Origin: Mycobacterium sp. PO1
GTDB taxonomy: Bacteria > Actinomycetota > Actinomycetes > Mycobacteriales > Mycobacteriaceae
Reading direction: 5' to 3'
DNA: 64,000 bases
NCBI RefSeq assembly: GCF_017312405.1
Contig: NZ_BLTG01000019.1
Location: 1 to 64,000 of the forward strand
Positions 9,222 through 17,726 of the stretch are shown piece after piece. A program made the position numbers and the translations under genes. Under the pieces are notes generated by a model. It saw only the letters and a program-made list of their open reading frames with translations. It did not search any database and was not told the DNA's origin. The stretch's first letter is position 1, and the number at the start of each line of letters is the position of its first letter.

Positions 9222-9997
9222 CGGCCCGGGTGCCGACGACGCTGCTCGACGGGCGCGTCATCATCATCACCGGCGCGGCCCGCGGGGTGGGCAAGGGCAT
9301 CGCCGCCGCGGTCACCGAGCGCGGCGCCACCGCGCTGTTGGTCGACCGTGACGAGCGGTTACTCGCCGAGACCACCGCAGAGTTGACGACCGCGGGCCGC
9401 CGCGTCGCACCCCTGGCGGTCGACCTTCGCGACCCGGGCAGCGCCCAACGCATCGTCGGCGCAGCGGTCGAGCACTGGGGCGCGGTGCACGGACTGGTCA
9501 ACAATGCGATCGCGACCAACGAACCCAAGCGGTTCATGGAGATCACCCGCGCCGACTACGACCTGGTGTTCGATGTCGGGCCCCGGGCCACGTTCGAGTT
9601 GATGCAGGCAGTGCACCCGGTTCTGCTCGCCGGCGGTGGCGGAAGCATCGTCAATCTCGGTTCCGGCTCCGGGACGATGGGCAAGCCGAAGTTCGGCGCC
9701 TATGCCGGCGCCAAGGAGGCCATCCGCGGCATCTCCAAGGTCGCTGCGCTGGAATGGGGCCGCGACAACATTCGGGTCAACGTGGTGTGTCCGTTCGCCG
9801 AGTCCGACGGGATCCGCGCCTGGCGGGAGATGGCGCCGGACGCCTATGAACGCAGTCTGCGCGGGGTGCCGATGGGTCGGCTCGGTGACGTCTCCACCGA
9901 CATCGGTCCCGCGGTGGCGTTTCTGCTCAGCGACGAAGCGTCGTTCGTCACCGCGCAAACCATCCTGATCGACGGCGGCACAGCAGGTTTCCGCTGA
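9218..9997 (+). CDS. Classical SDR family oxidoreductase
   Basis: 259 residues. The cofactor motif TGAARGVGKG lies near residues 17-26, NNA near 90, a catalytic serine in LGSGSG and YAGAK (YxxxK) near 155-160; the C-terminus ends in the usual IDGG segment. It converts a hydroxyl to a keto group, or the reverse, with NAD(P). The ATG at 9218 overlaps the amidohydrolase stop, so translational coupling is likely. An unusual feature is the catalytic loop GSGSGTMGKPKFGAYAG, which is glycine-rich but otherwise complete. Confidence 0.92.
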   Translation: MTARVPTTLLDGRVIIITGAARGVGKGIAAAVTERGATALLVDRDERLLAETTAELTTAGRRVAPLAVDLRDPGSAQRIVGAAVEHWGAVHGLVNNAIATNEPKRFMEITRADYDLVFDVGPRATFELMQAVHPVLLAGGGGSIVNLGSGSGTMGKPKFGAYAGAKEAIRGISKVAALEWGRDNIRVNVVCPFAESDGIRAWREMAPDAYERSLRGVPMGRLGDVSTDIGPAVAFLLSDEASFVTAQTILIDGGTAGFR

Positions 9998-10015
9998 AGC
10001 CCTGAAAGGAGCGGT

Positions 10016-11035
10016 GTGCAACCGATACCCGTCATCGCACTCACCGGGTATCTGGGCGCCGGGAAGACCACCCTGCTCAACCACGTGTTGCGCAGTCCCG
10101 ACGCCCGGATCGGCGTGGTGATCAACGACTTCGGTGAACTCAACGTCGATGCCGGACTGGTCACCGGTCAGGTCGACGAGCCGGCATCGATCGCCGGCGG
10201 ATGCATCTGCTGCCTGCCCGACGACGGCGGGCTCGACGTGGCGCTGGCCCGCCTCGCCGACCCGAAGTTGCGGCTCGACGCGATCATCGTGGAGGCCAGC
10301 GGCCTGGCCGACCCGCTGGCGATCGCCCGCATGCTCCGGTTCAGCGGCGTGGACGGCGTACGCCCGGGCGGCGTCGTCGACGTCCTGGACGCGGTGACAC
10401 ACTTTCAGACCGTGGACCGCGATCCCACCCCGCCGGCCCGCTACGCCGCGGCGACCCTGGTGGTGGTCAACAAGCTCGATCAGATCGCCGAGAACGACCG
10501 CGACACCGTGTTGCAGCGAGTGGAAAGCCGGGTGCACGAACTGAACCCGCACGCGCAGGTCGTCGGCGCGGTCGCCGGGCGTATCGACCCCGCGCTGCTC
10601 TACGACGTGTCGGCGGCCGAGGAGGAATCGGGTCAGCTCACGTTGCGCGAGTTGTTCTTCGACGAGGCGCACGCCCACGACCCCGACCACGTGCACGCCG
10701 ACGCGGTGACCGAGATCGGCGACGGCTGCGTCGATCCCGGCGCGGTGATCGATCTGCTGGAGGATCCGCCGCCGGGTGTCTACCGGTTGAAGGGCACGGT
10801 GGCGATCCGGTACCGGTCCACCACCCGTGCCTATGCCGTCAACGTGGTCGGACCGTCGATCCACCTCGCGGCCGCGCCCCCGCGCGCCAGGGCCAATTCG
10901 CTGGTCGCCATCGGGATGCATCTGGACGTCGACGCGGTGGCGAAAAGACTGCGCGACGCCCTGCTGCCGGTCGACGGGGCACCGCCGGCCGAGGGGATCC
11001 GCCGGCTGCAGCGCTATCGCCGCCTCAGCATCTGA
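10016..11035 (+). CDS. COG0523 (CobW/ZNG1-like) GTPase, putative metal chaperone
   Basis: 339 residues from GTG 10016 with AAAGGAG eight bases upstream. The P-loop GYLGAGKTT, the metal-binding CICC (CxCC), the base-recognition NKLD and the C-terminal CobW domain are present, and a DEAHAHDPDHVHAD stretch supplies several histidines. COG0523 GTPases bind Zn, Co or other metals and insert them into client enzymes. It lies 18 bases after the SDR and in the same direction as the metal-dependent amidohydrolase, so that enzyme is a candidate client (inference). The CxCC motif argues against a role unrelated to metals. Confidence 0.9.
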   Translation: MQPIPVIALTGYLGAGKTTLLNHVLRSPDARIGVVINDFGELNVDAGLVTGQVDEPASIAGGCICCLPDDGGLDVALARLADPKLRLDAIIVEASGLADPLAIARMLRFSGVDGVRPGGVVDVLDAVTHFQTVDRDPTPPARYAAATLVVVNKLDQIAENDRDTVLQRVESRVHELNPHAQVVGAVAGRIDPALLYDVSAAEEESGQLTLRELFFDEAHAHDPDHVHADAVTEIGDGCVDPGAVIDLLEDPPPGVYRLKGTVAIRYRSTTRAYAVNVVGPSIHLAAAPPRARANSLVAIGMHLDVDAVAKRLRDALLPVDGAPPAEGIRRLQRYRRLSI

Positions 11036-11053
11036 AGGCGCGATACTGGACGG

Positions 11054-11440
11054 ATGGCAGATCGCAACGTTCTCGGCCAACCGCTGCACGAATGTGGCAC
11101 CGATCCGCTGACCGGTTTCTACCGTGACGGCTGCTGCAGCACCGGTGAGCAGGACCTCGGCCTACACACCATCTGCGGGGTGATGACCGCCGACTTCCTG
11201 GCCCACCAGCGCGGAATCGGCAACGACCTGTCCACCCCCATGCCCGCCTACCGGTTCCCGGGCCTGGTGCCCGGCGACCGCTGGTGTGTGACCGCGTTGA
11301 ACTGGCTGCGCGCCCATCAGGACGGGCGGGCCTGCCCCGTGGTCCTGGCCTCGACGCACGAACGGACGCTCGACGCCGTCCCGCTCGACGTCCTGAAGCG
11401 CTACGCCGTGGACGTCCCCGACGATCCGGCCGGGCTGTGA
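11054..11440 (+). CDS. DUF2237 family protein
   Basis: 128 residues with the conserved features of DUF2237: NVLGQPLHECGTDPLTGFYRDGCC, then HTICGVMTADFL and a GDRWCVTALNWLRA segment. Several cysteines and histidines are conserved in the family, suggesting metal or cofactor binding, but no function is established. It starts 18 bases after the GTPase stop and probably shares its transcript. Confidence 0.88.
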   Translation: MADRNVLGQPLHECGTDPLTGFYRDGCCSTGEQDLGLHTICGVMTADFLAHQRGIGNDLSTPMPAYRFPGLVPGDRWCVTALNWLRAHQDGRACPVVLASTHERTLDAVPLDVLKRYAVDVPDDPAGL

Positions 11441-11444
11441 GGTG

Positions 11445-11473
11445 TTTACCTGAACCTCCCGGCAAATTATGAT
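11445..11473 (+). promoter_or_regulatory. SigA-type promoter candidate for the DUF4333 lipoprotein
   Basis: TTTACC at 11445-11450, a 17-base spacer and TATGAT at 11468-11473. The ATG of the lipoprotein gene is at 11509, giving a ~30-base leader. Confidence 0.5.
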
Positions 11474-11508
11474 CTTGGTGCTCCTTCGCCAGGGATCGAG
11501 GAACTCCG

Positions 11509-12033
11509 ATGGCCACATCGACTCACCGCGCCGCGCTGTTGACCTGCGGGTCGGCACTGTTGCTCACCGCATGTAGCTTTTCGTTCTCCAGTGGCGGGCT
11601 GGACCACGAGAAGCTGCAGAACGCGATCACCGACGAGCTGAACACCAGCTACGAGACGATCTCCCAACAGGTTTCGTCGGTCGACTGCCCTGAAGACCAG
11701 AATCCCGGGCCCGGCGAGAAGATCCTCTGCACCGCGCAGGTGGGTGATCAGTCGGTGCGGGTCGAGTCGACGGTCACCGACGAGGACTACAACGTCAACT
11801 TCGAAACTCTCGACACGCTCTACGATCTGCCCAGCGTCGGAACGACGCTGTCGGACGAGCTGACCAATCAGCTCGGCTTCCCGGTGACCGTGACGTGCGG
11901 GGAGGGCCTGAAGGCGGTGGAGATCGGGCAGACGTTCGACTGCACGGCCGCCGACGAGGACGGCGACGAGCGCACCGTCCGGCTCACGGCGGCGCCGATC
12001 GGTGAGAACGACCAGTGGGAGCTTCTCGAGTAG
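11509..12033 (+). CDS. DUF4333 lipoprotein with two repeats
   Basis: 174 residues. A signal peptide ends in the lipobox LLTAC, so the mature protein begins with lipidated Cys21 on the outer face of the membrane. Two DUF4333-like modules follow, each with a C-x-C pair: CPEDQNPGPGEKILCTAQVG and, later, CGEGLKAVEIGQTFDCTA. The family is widespread in mycobacteria, often near cell-envelope genes, and has no known activity. The gene has its own promoter candidate at 11445-11473. Confidence 0.9.
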   Translation: MATSTHRAALLTCGSALLLTACSFSFSSGGLDHEKLQNAITDELNTSYETISQQVSSVDCPEDQNPGPGEKILCTAQVGDQSVRVESTVTDEDYNVNFETLDTLYDLPSVGTTLSDELTNQLGFPVTVTCGEGLKAVEIGQTFDCTAADEDGDERTVRLTAAPIGENDQWELLE

Positions 12034-12093
12034 TCCTCGGGCGGTGAGGCAGCCGACCCAGCGGCCGTCGGAGAACCTGGTTAGGTTTTGGAT

Positions 12094-12753
12094 ATGGCTT
12101 CGGTATTGACGGTGAACACGGCGGTCGCGCCCGCCGCGCAGACCCCACTCGGATCGGGAATCGACAAGCGGCCGAGCGCGGAGCCATTGGCGGTCCGTGC
12201 ACCCGGTCCGCGGCGCGGCGGGCTGGGCAGCGGCGTCGTCGGGGACTCGATCGGCAACCCGAAGTTCCACGGCGGCGACGATCAGGCGGTGTACGCCTAC
12301 GCGCGCGAAGACCTCGACGCGTGGCAGACCAAACTCGACCGTGAACTCACCAACGGCGTGTTCGGCGAGAACCTGACCACGACAGGCGTCGCCGTCACCG
12401 ACAGCCTCATCGGCGAGCGCTGGGCCGTCGGCGACGACGGCCTGGTGCTGGAAGTCACCTCGCCCCGGACCCCCTGCAAGACGTTCACCTCGTGGCTCGG
12501 CATTCCCGGCTGGATCAAGACCTTCACCGCCGCCGGGGTACCCGGGGCCTACCTGCGCGTCATCACCCCCGGACGCGTGCGATCCGGTGACCGCATCGAG
12601 ATCGTCGACCGCCCCGACCACACCGTGACGGTGGGGATGGTGTTCCGGGCGCTGATGCTCGAGCCCGATCTGATGCCGTCCCTGGCGGTGGCCGACGCAC
12701 TGCCCACCCGCATCAAGAGCAAGATCGCGCGGAGGGCGGACCACCCGATGTGA
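12094..12753 (+). CDS. MOSC domain protein
   Basis: 219 residues from ATG 12094 (MASVLTVNTAV); a TTG two codons upstream is less likely. The MOSC core shows GDSIGNPKFHGGDDQAVYAY, the NGVFGENLTT segment and the conserved cysteine in TSPRTPCKTF that binds the molybdenum-cofactor sulfur in relatives such as YiiM. These proteins reduce N-hydroxylated compounds or transfer sulfur to Moco; which applies here is unknown. It stands alone between the lipoprotein and the MscS gene. Confidence 0.9.
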   Translation: MASVLTVNTAVAPAAQTPLGSGIDKRPSAEPLAVRAPGPRRGGLGSGVVGDSIGNPKFHGGDDQAVYAYAREDLDAWQTKLDRELTNGVFGENLTTTGVAVTDSLIGERWAVGDDGLVLEVTSPRTPCKTFTSWLGIPGWIKTFTAAGVPGAYLRVITPGRVRSGDRIEIVDRPDHTVTVGMVFRALMLEPDLMPSLAVADALPTRIKSKIARRADHPM

Positions 12754-12889
12754 GCTCGCTCCCACATCGTTGTTGATGCCGCGGTTGCGGTTTGACACCA
12801 CGGGCGCGGCGGGAAGGCATTACGCGCGGCGGCATCGTCGGCGCCGATCATCTCGATGAAACCTCTTTCAACTCAGGAGTCATCGCTTC

Positions 12890-14131
12890 ATGCCTGAATC
12901 GACCGGGATCGAATCCGCGACCAACGTGGCCAGCACCGCGGCCTGGGTGGCCGGGGCGGTCGTCGCCGCCTACTTCCTCGGCGTGGCGCTGTCGTGGTTA
13001 CTGCACCGGTTGGGGCGCCGCAGCCAGGTCCTGCACGACGTCGCCGACCTGACCCGGCGCCCGGCCCGCGCGACGCTGATGATCATCGCCGCGACCGCCG
13101 CGGTCCAGCGCACCGCTTCCGCCGACGCCGCCTGGCGAGGGTGGGTCGACCACCTGCTGCTCCTGGCGCTGATCGCGTCCGTCACCTGGCTGGTGGCCAG
13201 TTTCGTCAAGGTCGTGGAACGCCAGATGCTGACCCGGTTCGCCGCCGGCGGGGACTCCGGGTTGGGCGATGCCGACCGGCACCGGCGCAAGATCATGACC
13301 CAGGTCACCACCCTGCGCCGACTGGCTGTTGCGGTCATCATCGTGCTGGGCGGGGCGGCGGCCCTGATGACGTTCCCGTCGTTCAGCGACATCGGCAAGA
13401 CGCTGCTCGCCTCCGCCGGTGTACTGTCCGTCGTCGCCGGCCTGGCCGCGCAGACCTCGCTCGGGTCGGTGTTCGCCGGCATCCAGATCGCGTTCTCGGG
13501 GGCCATCCGGGTGGGCGACGTCGTTGTCCTGGAGGACGAGTGGGGCCGGATCGAAGAGATCACGCTGACCTATGTCGTGGTCAGGGTGTGGGATGAGCGT
13601 CGACTCGTGCTGCCGTGCACCTACTTCACCAGCAAGCCGTTCCAGAACTGGACGCGCAACGCGACGGAGCTGATGGGCACCGCCGAGCTCGACGTGGACT
13701 TCACGGTGGCGTTCGACGGCATGCGCGCCGAGTTGGATCGCATCCTGCAGGCGAACCCGAAGTGGGACGGACGCGTGGGTGTACTGCAGGTGACCGACGC
13801 CGTCGACGGCGTCGTGCGGGTGCGCATGCTGGTCAGCGCGTCGAATGCGGGGGCGCTGTTCGATCTGCGATGCGATGTGCGGGAGGGCATGGTGCAGTGG
13901 CTGCAACGGACCAGCCCGGGCGCGCTGCCTCGCCGCCGGCTCGAGTACCAGCCCGACACCGGTGACCGTCGGGTCCAGCAGAACGGCGCCTACCGGGGTC
14001 AGCGCCAGGCCGATTCCGGATTGTTCAGCGGCAGCGCGGAGGCCGAGCGGCGCAGCCGCGAATTCGACGACGAACGCCAGCACGACACCCGGCGCAACGG
14101 CGAGCTGGCCCAGGTGCGTTACGACGGATAA
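12890..14131 (+). CDS. Small-conductance mechanosensitive channel family protein (MscS)
   Basis: 413 residues. Transmembrane segments are near residues 17-40, 65-80, 88-108 and 145-165, followed by the pore helix AAQTSLGSVFAGIQIAFSGA and the beta domain GDVVVLEDEWGRIEEI, then a cytoplasmic vestibule and a basic, disordered tail rich in R, Q and E. It is an osmotic-shock or solute channel in the cytoplasmic membrane. A 136-base gap separates it from the MOSC gene, so it is probably transcribed on its own. Confidence 0.92.
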   Translation: MPESTGIESATNVASTAAWVAGAVVAAYFLGVALSWLLHRLGRRSQVLHDVADLTRRPARATLMIIAATAAVQRTASADAAWRGWVDHLLLLALIASVTWLVASFVKVVERQMLTRFAAGGDSGLGDADRHRRKIMTQVTTLRRLAVAVIIVLGGAAALMTFPSFSDIGKTLLASAGVLSVVAGLAAQTSLGSVFAGIQIAFSGAIRVGDVVVLEDEWGRIEEITLTYVVVRVWDERRLVLPCTYFTSKPFQNWTRNATELMGTAELDVDFTVAFDGMRAELDRILQANPKWDGRVGVLQVTDAVDGVVRVRMLVSASNAGALFDLRCDVREGMVQWLQRTSPGALPRRRLEYQPDTGDRRVQQNGAYRGQRQADSGLFSGSAEAERRSREFDDERQHDTRRNGELAQVRYDG

Positions 14132-14137
14132 GACCTC

Positions 14138-14566
14138 TCAGGTCGGCAGCCCGTAATCCATCGGCGGGCCGCCGGGTCCCACGGCATCCTGCTCGGCGAC
14201 GGCGGTAGCGACGGGCACGCCGTTGCGGACGACGCCCACGACCACGACGGTCTCGCTCGGTTCGAAGCCACCGGTGATCCGGTTCGTATCGGGGGTGAGC
14301 CGGAACGTGGTGGTGTGTCCCTCGGGAGTGACGGTGGTCAGGGCATCGTCGGAAACGGCCACCACTTGGCCGGTGTGCTGGATCTCGATCGGGGCTTCGG
14401 CCGCAGCCGTGCGAGCCTGCGGAGCCGAATCGCTCGGCGCGGAATCAGCCGACCCCAAGGTCCACCCGGTCACGGCCGCCACACCGAGGGCCGACATCAG
14501 CGCCGCACGGCCGGCATAGAAATGCCGGACGCGGCGGTGCCGGCCGCTGCGGGGTGTCTGCGTCAT
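14138..14566 (-). CDS. Membrane-anchored/secreted protein, hypothetical (DUF5666-like)
   Basis: 142 residues from ATG 14566 (MTQTPRSGRHRRVRHFY); longer in-frame extensions run into the Nudix gene and are less likely. A basic N-terminus precedes a hydrophobic segment (AALMSALGVAAVTGWTLG), then an extracytoplasmic beta-rich domain with GQVVAVSDDALTTVTPEG and FRLTPDTNRITGG, resembling the small OB-like DUF5666 fold. Function is unknown. It ends 6 bases from the convergent MscS stop and lies downstream of the Nudix gene. Confidence 0.7.
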   Translation of the reverse strand: MTQTPRSGRHRRVRHFYAGRAALMSALGVAAVTGWTLGSADSAPSDSAPQARTAAAEAPIEIQHTGQVVAVSDDALTTVTPEGHTTTFRLTPDTNRITGGFEPSETVVVVGVVRNGVPVATAVAEQDAVGPGGPPMDYGLPT

Positions 14567-14613
14567 GTCGGGCCAAGTACCCGCGGGGGCGGGAGCGAAA
14601 ACCCTGCACCGCG

Positions 14614-15333
14614 TCACCGCCAGGCGAAAACCGGCTGTTCGAGCTGGTCGACGCGGTCGCTGCGCCCCTCCAGGCACAGCCATCTCAGCTGCAACAGCAC
14701 CGCTCCGGTGGGTGCATGAATCAGGTCGTTACCCAACGGAATCTGCACCACCGGGCGCGGACTCTCAGGAATCGCGACGAACCGCGGGGAGTCCTCTCGC
14801 AGCAACTGGTGCAATCCCACGCGGTAGACCGCCACGACCTCGTCGGGCGCCGGCTGAGGGTCGAGCCGTCCACCACCCCAGATCACGACCGGGGTGATCA
14901 CGTATCCGGACCGCGTCGGATAGTCGTCGAGCAGTCCGAGCACCGCGGAGTCGGCCAGTTCCACACCGACCTCCTCGTGCAGTTCCCGCAGCGCCGCTTC
15001 GACGACCGTCTCGCCGGGATCCAGCCGTCCGCCGGGCAACGCCCATTGGGCCGCATGCGACGACAACCGTGAGGCCCGGCGGCAGAGGAAGAACGCCGCG
15101 CCGCCACTGACGTCGACCATGCGGCCATCCAGCCCGGCCTCCGGCATCGGCCGGCCGGCGATCCAGTCATCGACGGGTGCGGGATCCACCCGGTCCTCGC
15201 CGAGCACCGAGTCCACCAGCACCACCGCGACCGCAGCGTGCCGTTTGGTGGGGTCGTCGACGATACGGCGGTCATGGCCGGCCAACCGGTCCCGGATCAC
15301 GTCGCGCAGCGCGCCGTCGTAAGTGAGGGTCAC
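14614..15333 (-). CDS. Nudix hydrolase, CoA pyrophosphatase-like
   Basis: 239 residues. The Nudix box GRLDPGETVVEAALRELHEE followed by VGV matches Gx5Ex7REUxEExGU, with the LSSHAAQWALPGG segment before it. Length and the C-terminal part resemble NudL-type CoA pyrophosphatases, but the UPF0035 motif is not clear, so the nucleoside-diphosphate substrate remains open. The enzyme is cytosolic and Mg-dependent. It sits upstream of the anchored protein on the same strand. Confidence 0.9.
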   Translation of the reverse strand: MTLTYDGALRDVIRDRLAGHDRRIVDDPTKRHAAVAVVLVDSVLGEDRVDPAPVDDWIAGRPMPEAGLDGRMVDVSGGAAFFLCRRASRLSSHAAQWALPGGRLDPGETVVEAALRELHEEVGVELADSAVLGLLDDYPTRSGYVITPVVIWGGGRLDPQPAPDEVVAVYRVGLHQLLREDSPRFVAIPESPRPVVQIPLGNDLIHAPTGAVLLQLRWLCLEGRSDRVDQLEQPVFAWR

Positions 15334-15390
15334 CGCTCGAGACTAGGAGGCGCCGGCGACAACCTCGCCACGACTACAACCTCGACACAA

Positions 15391-16092
15391 CTACAACCGC
15401 GACACGACGTATGCGGCCGCCTCGTTGACCGAGCCGTTCAGCCCGTACAGCGCATGCGCCAGGTTGGGCCCGCCGCCCGGGGCGCCGGAACAAATCGTGT
15501 CACCCGAAGCGCACAGCGCCAGGGTCTTGTCGGCGTAACGCGGCCCGATCGTCACCGCCGGTGCGCCGAACTGGCGCAGGAATTCCTCGGAGGGCAGCGC
15601 GAAGAGCACCACCGCCGCCACGTGGTCGGCGACCTCCGGCGGCATCGGTGCGGGCACCGACTCGACCGGGATGCCGTCGGGCACCTGGGCCGACGTCACG
15701 AACCCGGCGACCACGGCGCCCTGGGAGTAACCGCCCAGGACGATCCGCGTGTCCGGGCAGGTGGCGGCGACGGCCTGGACGTGGTCGGCCGCGTCACGGA
15801 TGCCGTCGACGACGGTGCTCGCGAAGGCCGTGCGGTCGCTGAAGTTGTCGGCGGCCGGGTAGTTCACCGCGTAGACGCCGACGGTGCGGCCCGCCGCCTG
15901 GGCGCGAACGGCATCGACGAAGGCCTGGCCGACGCCGCCGACGCCGGGTGCCTCGCCGGTGCCCCGGGCGAACACCACGTCCACATCGGGGCAGGGCTGT
16001 GCACTGGCCGACGGGGCGACCCCGCCCATCACCGCTGCGGACACACCGAACACCGCGGCGGCTGCGGCGCGGGCCAATCGTCGAATTTTCAT
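15391..16092 (-). CDS. Cutinase family secreted esterase (paralogue 1)
   Basis: 233 residues from ATG 16092 (MKIRRLARAAAAAVFG), where a clean signal peptide ending ASAQP begins. The mature enzyme has the cutinase order: PCPDVDVVFARGTGE, the nucleophile in GGYSQGA, an aspartate in ASGDTIC between disulfide cysteines, and the histidine in NLAHALYG. Mycobacterial cutinase-like proteins hydrolyse lipid esters in the cell envelope or host. It is paralogous to the gene at 29138. A SigF-like promoter (16102-16127) sits immediately upstream. Confidence 0.93.
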   Translation of the reverse strand: MKIRRLARAAAAAVFGVSAAVMGGVAPSASAQPCPDVDVVFARGTGEAPGVGGVGQAFVDAVRAQAAGRTVGVYAVNYPAADNFSDRTAFASTVVDGIRDAADHVQAVAATCPDTRIVLGGYSQGAVVAGFVTSAQVPDGIPVESVPAPMPPEVADHVAAVVLFALPSEEFLRQFGAPAVTIGPRYADKTLALCASGDTICSGAPGGGPNLAHALYGLNGSVNEAAAYVVSRL

Positions 16093-16101
16093 GCCGATGC
16101 T

Positions 16102-16127
16102 GTACCCCCGCGCCTGAGCGGGTAACC
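16102..16127 (-). promoter_or_regulatory. SigF-like promoter candidate for cutinase paralogue 1
   Basis: On the minus strand GGTTA, a 15-base spacer and GGGTAC; the ATG follows nine bases later. One base of the -35 core (GTTA for GTTT) and one of the -10 differ from the SigF consensus. Confidence 0.4.
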
Positions 16128-16178
16128 GCACACACAGGGCCTCCGGTGAGGTCCCAGCGAATGAAAGGACGTACAGAA

Positions 16179-16736
16179 ATGCCGAACGAACTGCAGGGCC
16201 GCAAGATCGCCTTCCTCGCCACCGACGGTGTCGAGAAGGTCGAACTCGAGCAGCCGCGTGCCGCAGTGCAGGACGCCGGCGGACACGTCGAGCTGCTGTC
16301 GGTGCAGACCGGTGAGATCGCAGCCCGCAATCACGACCTGGAGCCGGCAGGAACCTTCGTCGTGGACCGCGCAGTCGCCGACGCGCGGGTGGAGGACTAC
16401 GACGGCCTGGTGCTGCCGGGTGGCACGGTCAACGCCGACAAGCTGCGGCTGGAGCGGGCAGCGGTCGACTTCGTCGGCGCGTTCATGCGCTCCGGCAAAC
16501 CCGTCGCGGCGATCTGCCACGGCCCGTGGGCGCTCGTGGAAGCCGATGTCGTGCGCGACCGCACCCTGACCTCGTACCCGAGCCTGTGGACCGATCTGCG
16601 CAACGCCGGCGCCACGGTGGTCGATCAGCAGGTGTGCATCGACGGCGATCTCATCACCAGCCGGTCCCCCAAGGACCTGCCGGCGTTCTGCCAGGCGATC
16701 ACCGATCAGTTCGCCAATACCCCGGCGCACACCTGA
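16179..16736 (+). CDS. DJ-1/PfpI family protein (YhbO/PfpI glyoxalase-like)
   Basis: 185 residues from ATG 16179; an AAAGGA Shine-Dalgarno lies 9 bases upstream and favours this start over ATG 16161. The nucleophile elbow AAICHGPW has Cys113-His114, and the glutamate in DGVEKVELEQP completes the site. Members are intracellular glyoxalase III/deglycase-like or stress proteins; proteolysis is unproven for most. It is followed closely by the DUF3140 and small-protein genes, suggesting a stress-related transcript. Confidence 0.93.
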   Translation: MPNELQGRKIAFLATDGVEKVELEQPRAAVQDAGGHVELLSVQTGEIAARNHDLEPAGTFVVDRAVADARVEDYDGLVLPGGTVNADKLRLERAAVDFVGAFMRSGKPVAAICHGPWALVEADVVRDRTLTSYPSLWTDLRNAGATVVDQQVCIDGDLITSRSPKDLPAFCQAITDQFANTPAHT

Positions 16737-16747
16737 GGGGGCCGGCG

Positions 16748-17084
16748 TTGAGTCACGTCGACATCGACGATGTGTTGTGGGACGAGTTCCACCGTGTGGT
16801 CAACATGACCTCGCGGGAGCTCTCCGAGTGGCTACGGGTCCGTTCGGCGGACGAGCACTCCGAGGCGTTCCCCGACCACGCCGGCAGCGAGACCGGCCGT
16901 CACGTGTTGGCCATTCTGCAGAAGCGCAGAGGCGACCTGACCGCCGACGACGAACGAGTGATGCAATGTGGTCGACCGCATCCGCGCCCAGCGGCGCGAG
17001 GATCTGGAGCCGACTGCCGGGCAGGACCACTGGCGGCACCGGCTGATGACGCTCGGCCACGATCCGCTCAAGCCCGCCAGCTAG
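16748..17084 (+). pseudogene. DUF3140 family protein, +1 frameshift
   Basis: Begins at TTG 16748 (SHVDIDDVLWDEFHRVVNMT). The first frame matches DUF3140 up to ...DDERVM at 16961, then leaves it; the expected continuation VVDRIRAQRREDLEPT...HWRHRLMTLGHDPL is read one base over from 16968 and ends with TAG at 17084. An extra A in atgcaatgtgg would explain the shift; without it the product is ~111 residues, the family length. As read, translation would continue to a stop near 17146 with an unrelated tail. DUF3140 has no known activity. Either a true frameshift or a sequencing error. Confidence 0.8.
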
Positions 17085-17097
17085 AGAGGGGCACGCG

Positions 17098-17268
17098 ATG
17101 GAACGGGGAAACTCCAAACACGGTCAGCGCGAAGACGACGCGTTGAAATCCGAGATGCGCGGCATGTTGCAGGGCAACCGGCCCTCGCGCGTCGAAGAGT
17201 GGCGCCAGGCCGAACCACCGGCCGACGACGATCCGGACGTGCCGACGGGGCGTCCACCCGAGGCCTGA
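17098..17268 (+). CDS. Small conserved acidic protein, hypothetical
   Basis: 56 residues, too short for many gene finders: starts at ATG 17098 behind an AGAGAGGGG ribosome site and reads MERGNSKHGQREDDALKSEM, then a short helix (RGMLQGNRPSRVEEWRQAE) and an acidic Asp/Pro tail. Similar SKHG-x-RxDD proteins of unknown role are found beside stress-associated small genes in actinobacteria. It lies 13 bases after the DUF3140 stop and ends just before a strong terminator, so it is probably the last gene of the PfpI transcript. Confidence 0.7.
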   Translation: MERGNSKHGQREDDALKSEMRGMLQGNRPSRVEEWRQAEPPADDDPDVPTGRPPEA

Positions 17269-17282
17269 CGGGTCTCACGGGG

Positions 17283-17320
17283 ACGATGGGCAGCACGCAA
17301 TTGCCGGTGCTGCCCATCGT
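17283..17320. terminator. Bidirectional terminator hairpin
   Basis: Perfect 14-base inverted repeat ACGATGGGCAGCAC / GTGCTGCCCATCGT around a 10-base loop, exactly between the convergent small-protein gene (ends 17268) and the membrane protein gene (ends 17323). Confidence 0.85.
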
Positions 17321-17322
17321 TG

Positions 17323-17682
17323 TCAGGTATTCGCGTTCTGTGAGCGCCGGGAGCGCAGAGCCAGCCCGGCAGCGGTGAGCAGCGACAGCACCCCGACCAC
17401 GGTCACCGTGATCGTCCAGGCCCGACGATCGGAGATCTCCTCGTCGCACAACTGTGCGTAGTCCACGTCCCCCACCCATTCGCTGTCGTACGGCAGTTCC
17501 TGGGGTGAGGTCTGGGTGTCGGCAGGCGCTTGCTGACGTGCGCTCTGGAGATCAGGCGCGACCGCCGTCCCACACGGCACCGGGGTGAGCCCAGGTGAGA
17601 TGTTCACCGGGCTGAGCAGTCCGACGACACCGACCAGCAGGGCCACGACTCCGATCGCCAGAGCGGTTAGACGCGCAATCAT
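17323..17682 (-). CDS. Two-pass membrane protein, hypothetical
   Basis: 119 residues. Membrane segments at about 5-26 (LTALAIGVVALLVGVVGLLS) and 92-111 enclose an extracellular loop with two cysteines (PCGTA and QLCDEE) that may form a disulfide; the tail is short and basic (RSRRSQNANT). No family recognised. It is convergent with the small acidic protein gene and shares the terminator. The phospholipase D-like gene lies upstream on the same strand. Confidence 0.8.
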   Translation of the reverse strand: MIARLTALAIGVVALLVGVVGLLSPVNISPGLTPVPCGTAVAPDLQSARQQAPADTQTSPQELPYDSEWVGDVDYAQLCDEEISDRRAWTITVTVVGVLSLLTAAGLALRSRRSQNANT

Positions 17683-17726
17683 GGTGTTGCCCTACCCCGA
17701 TGCGTACGGGTGTACACCCCCCGGAG

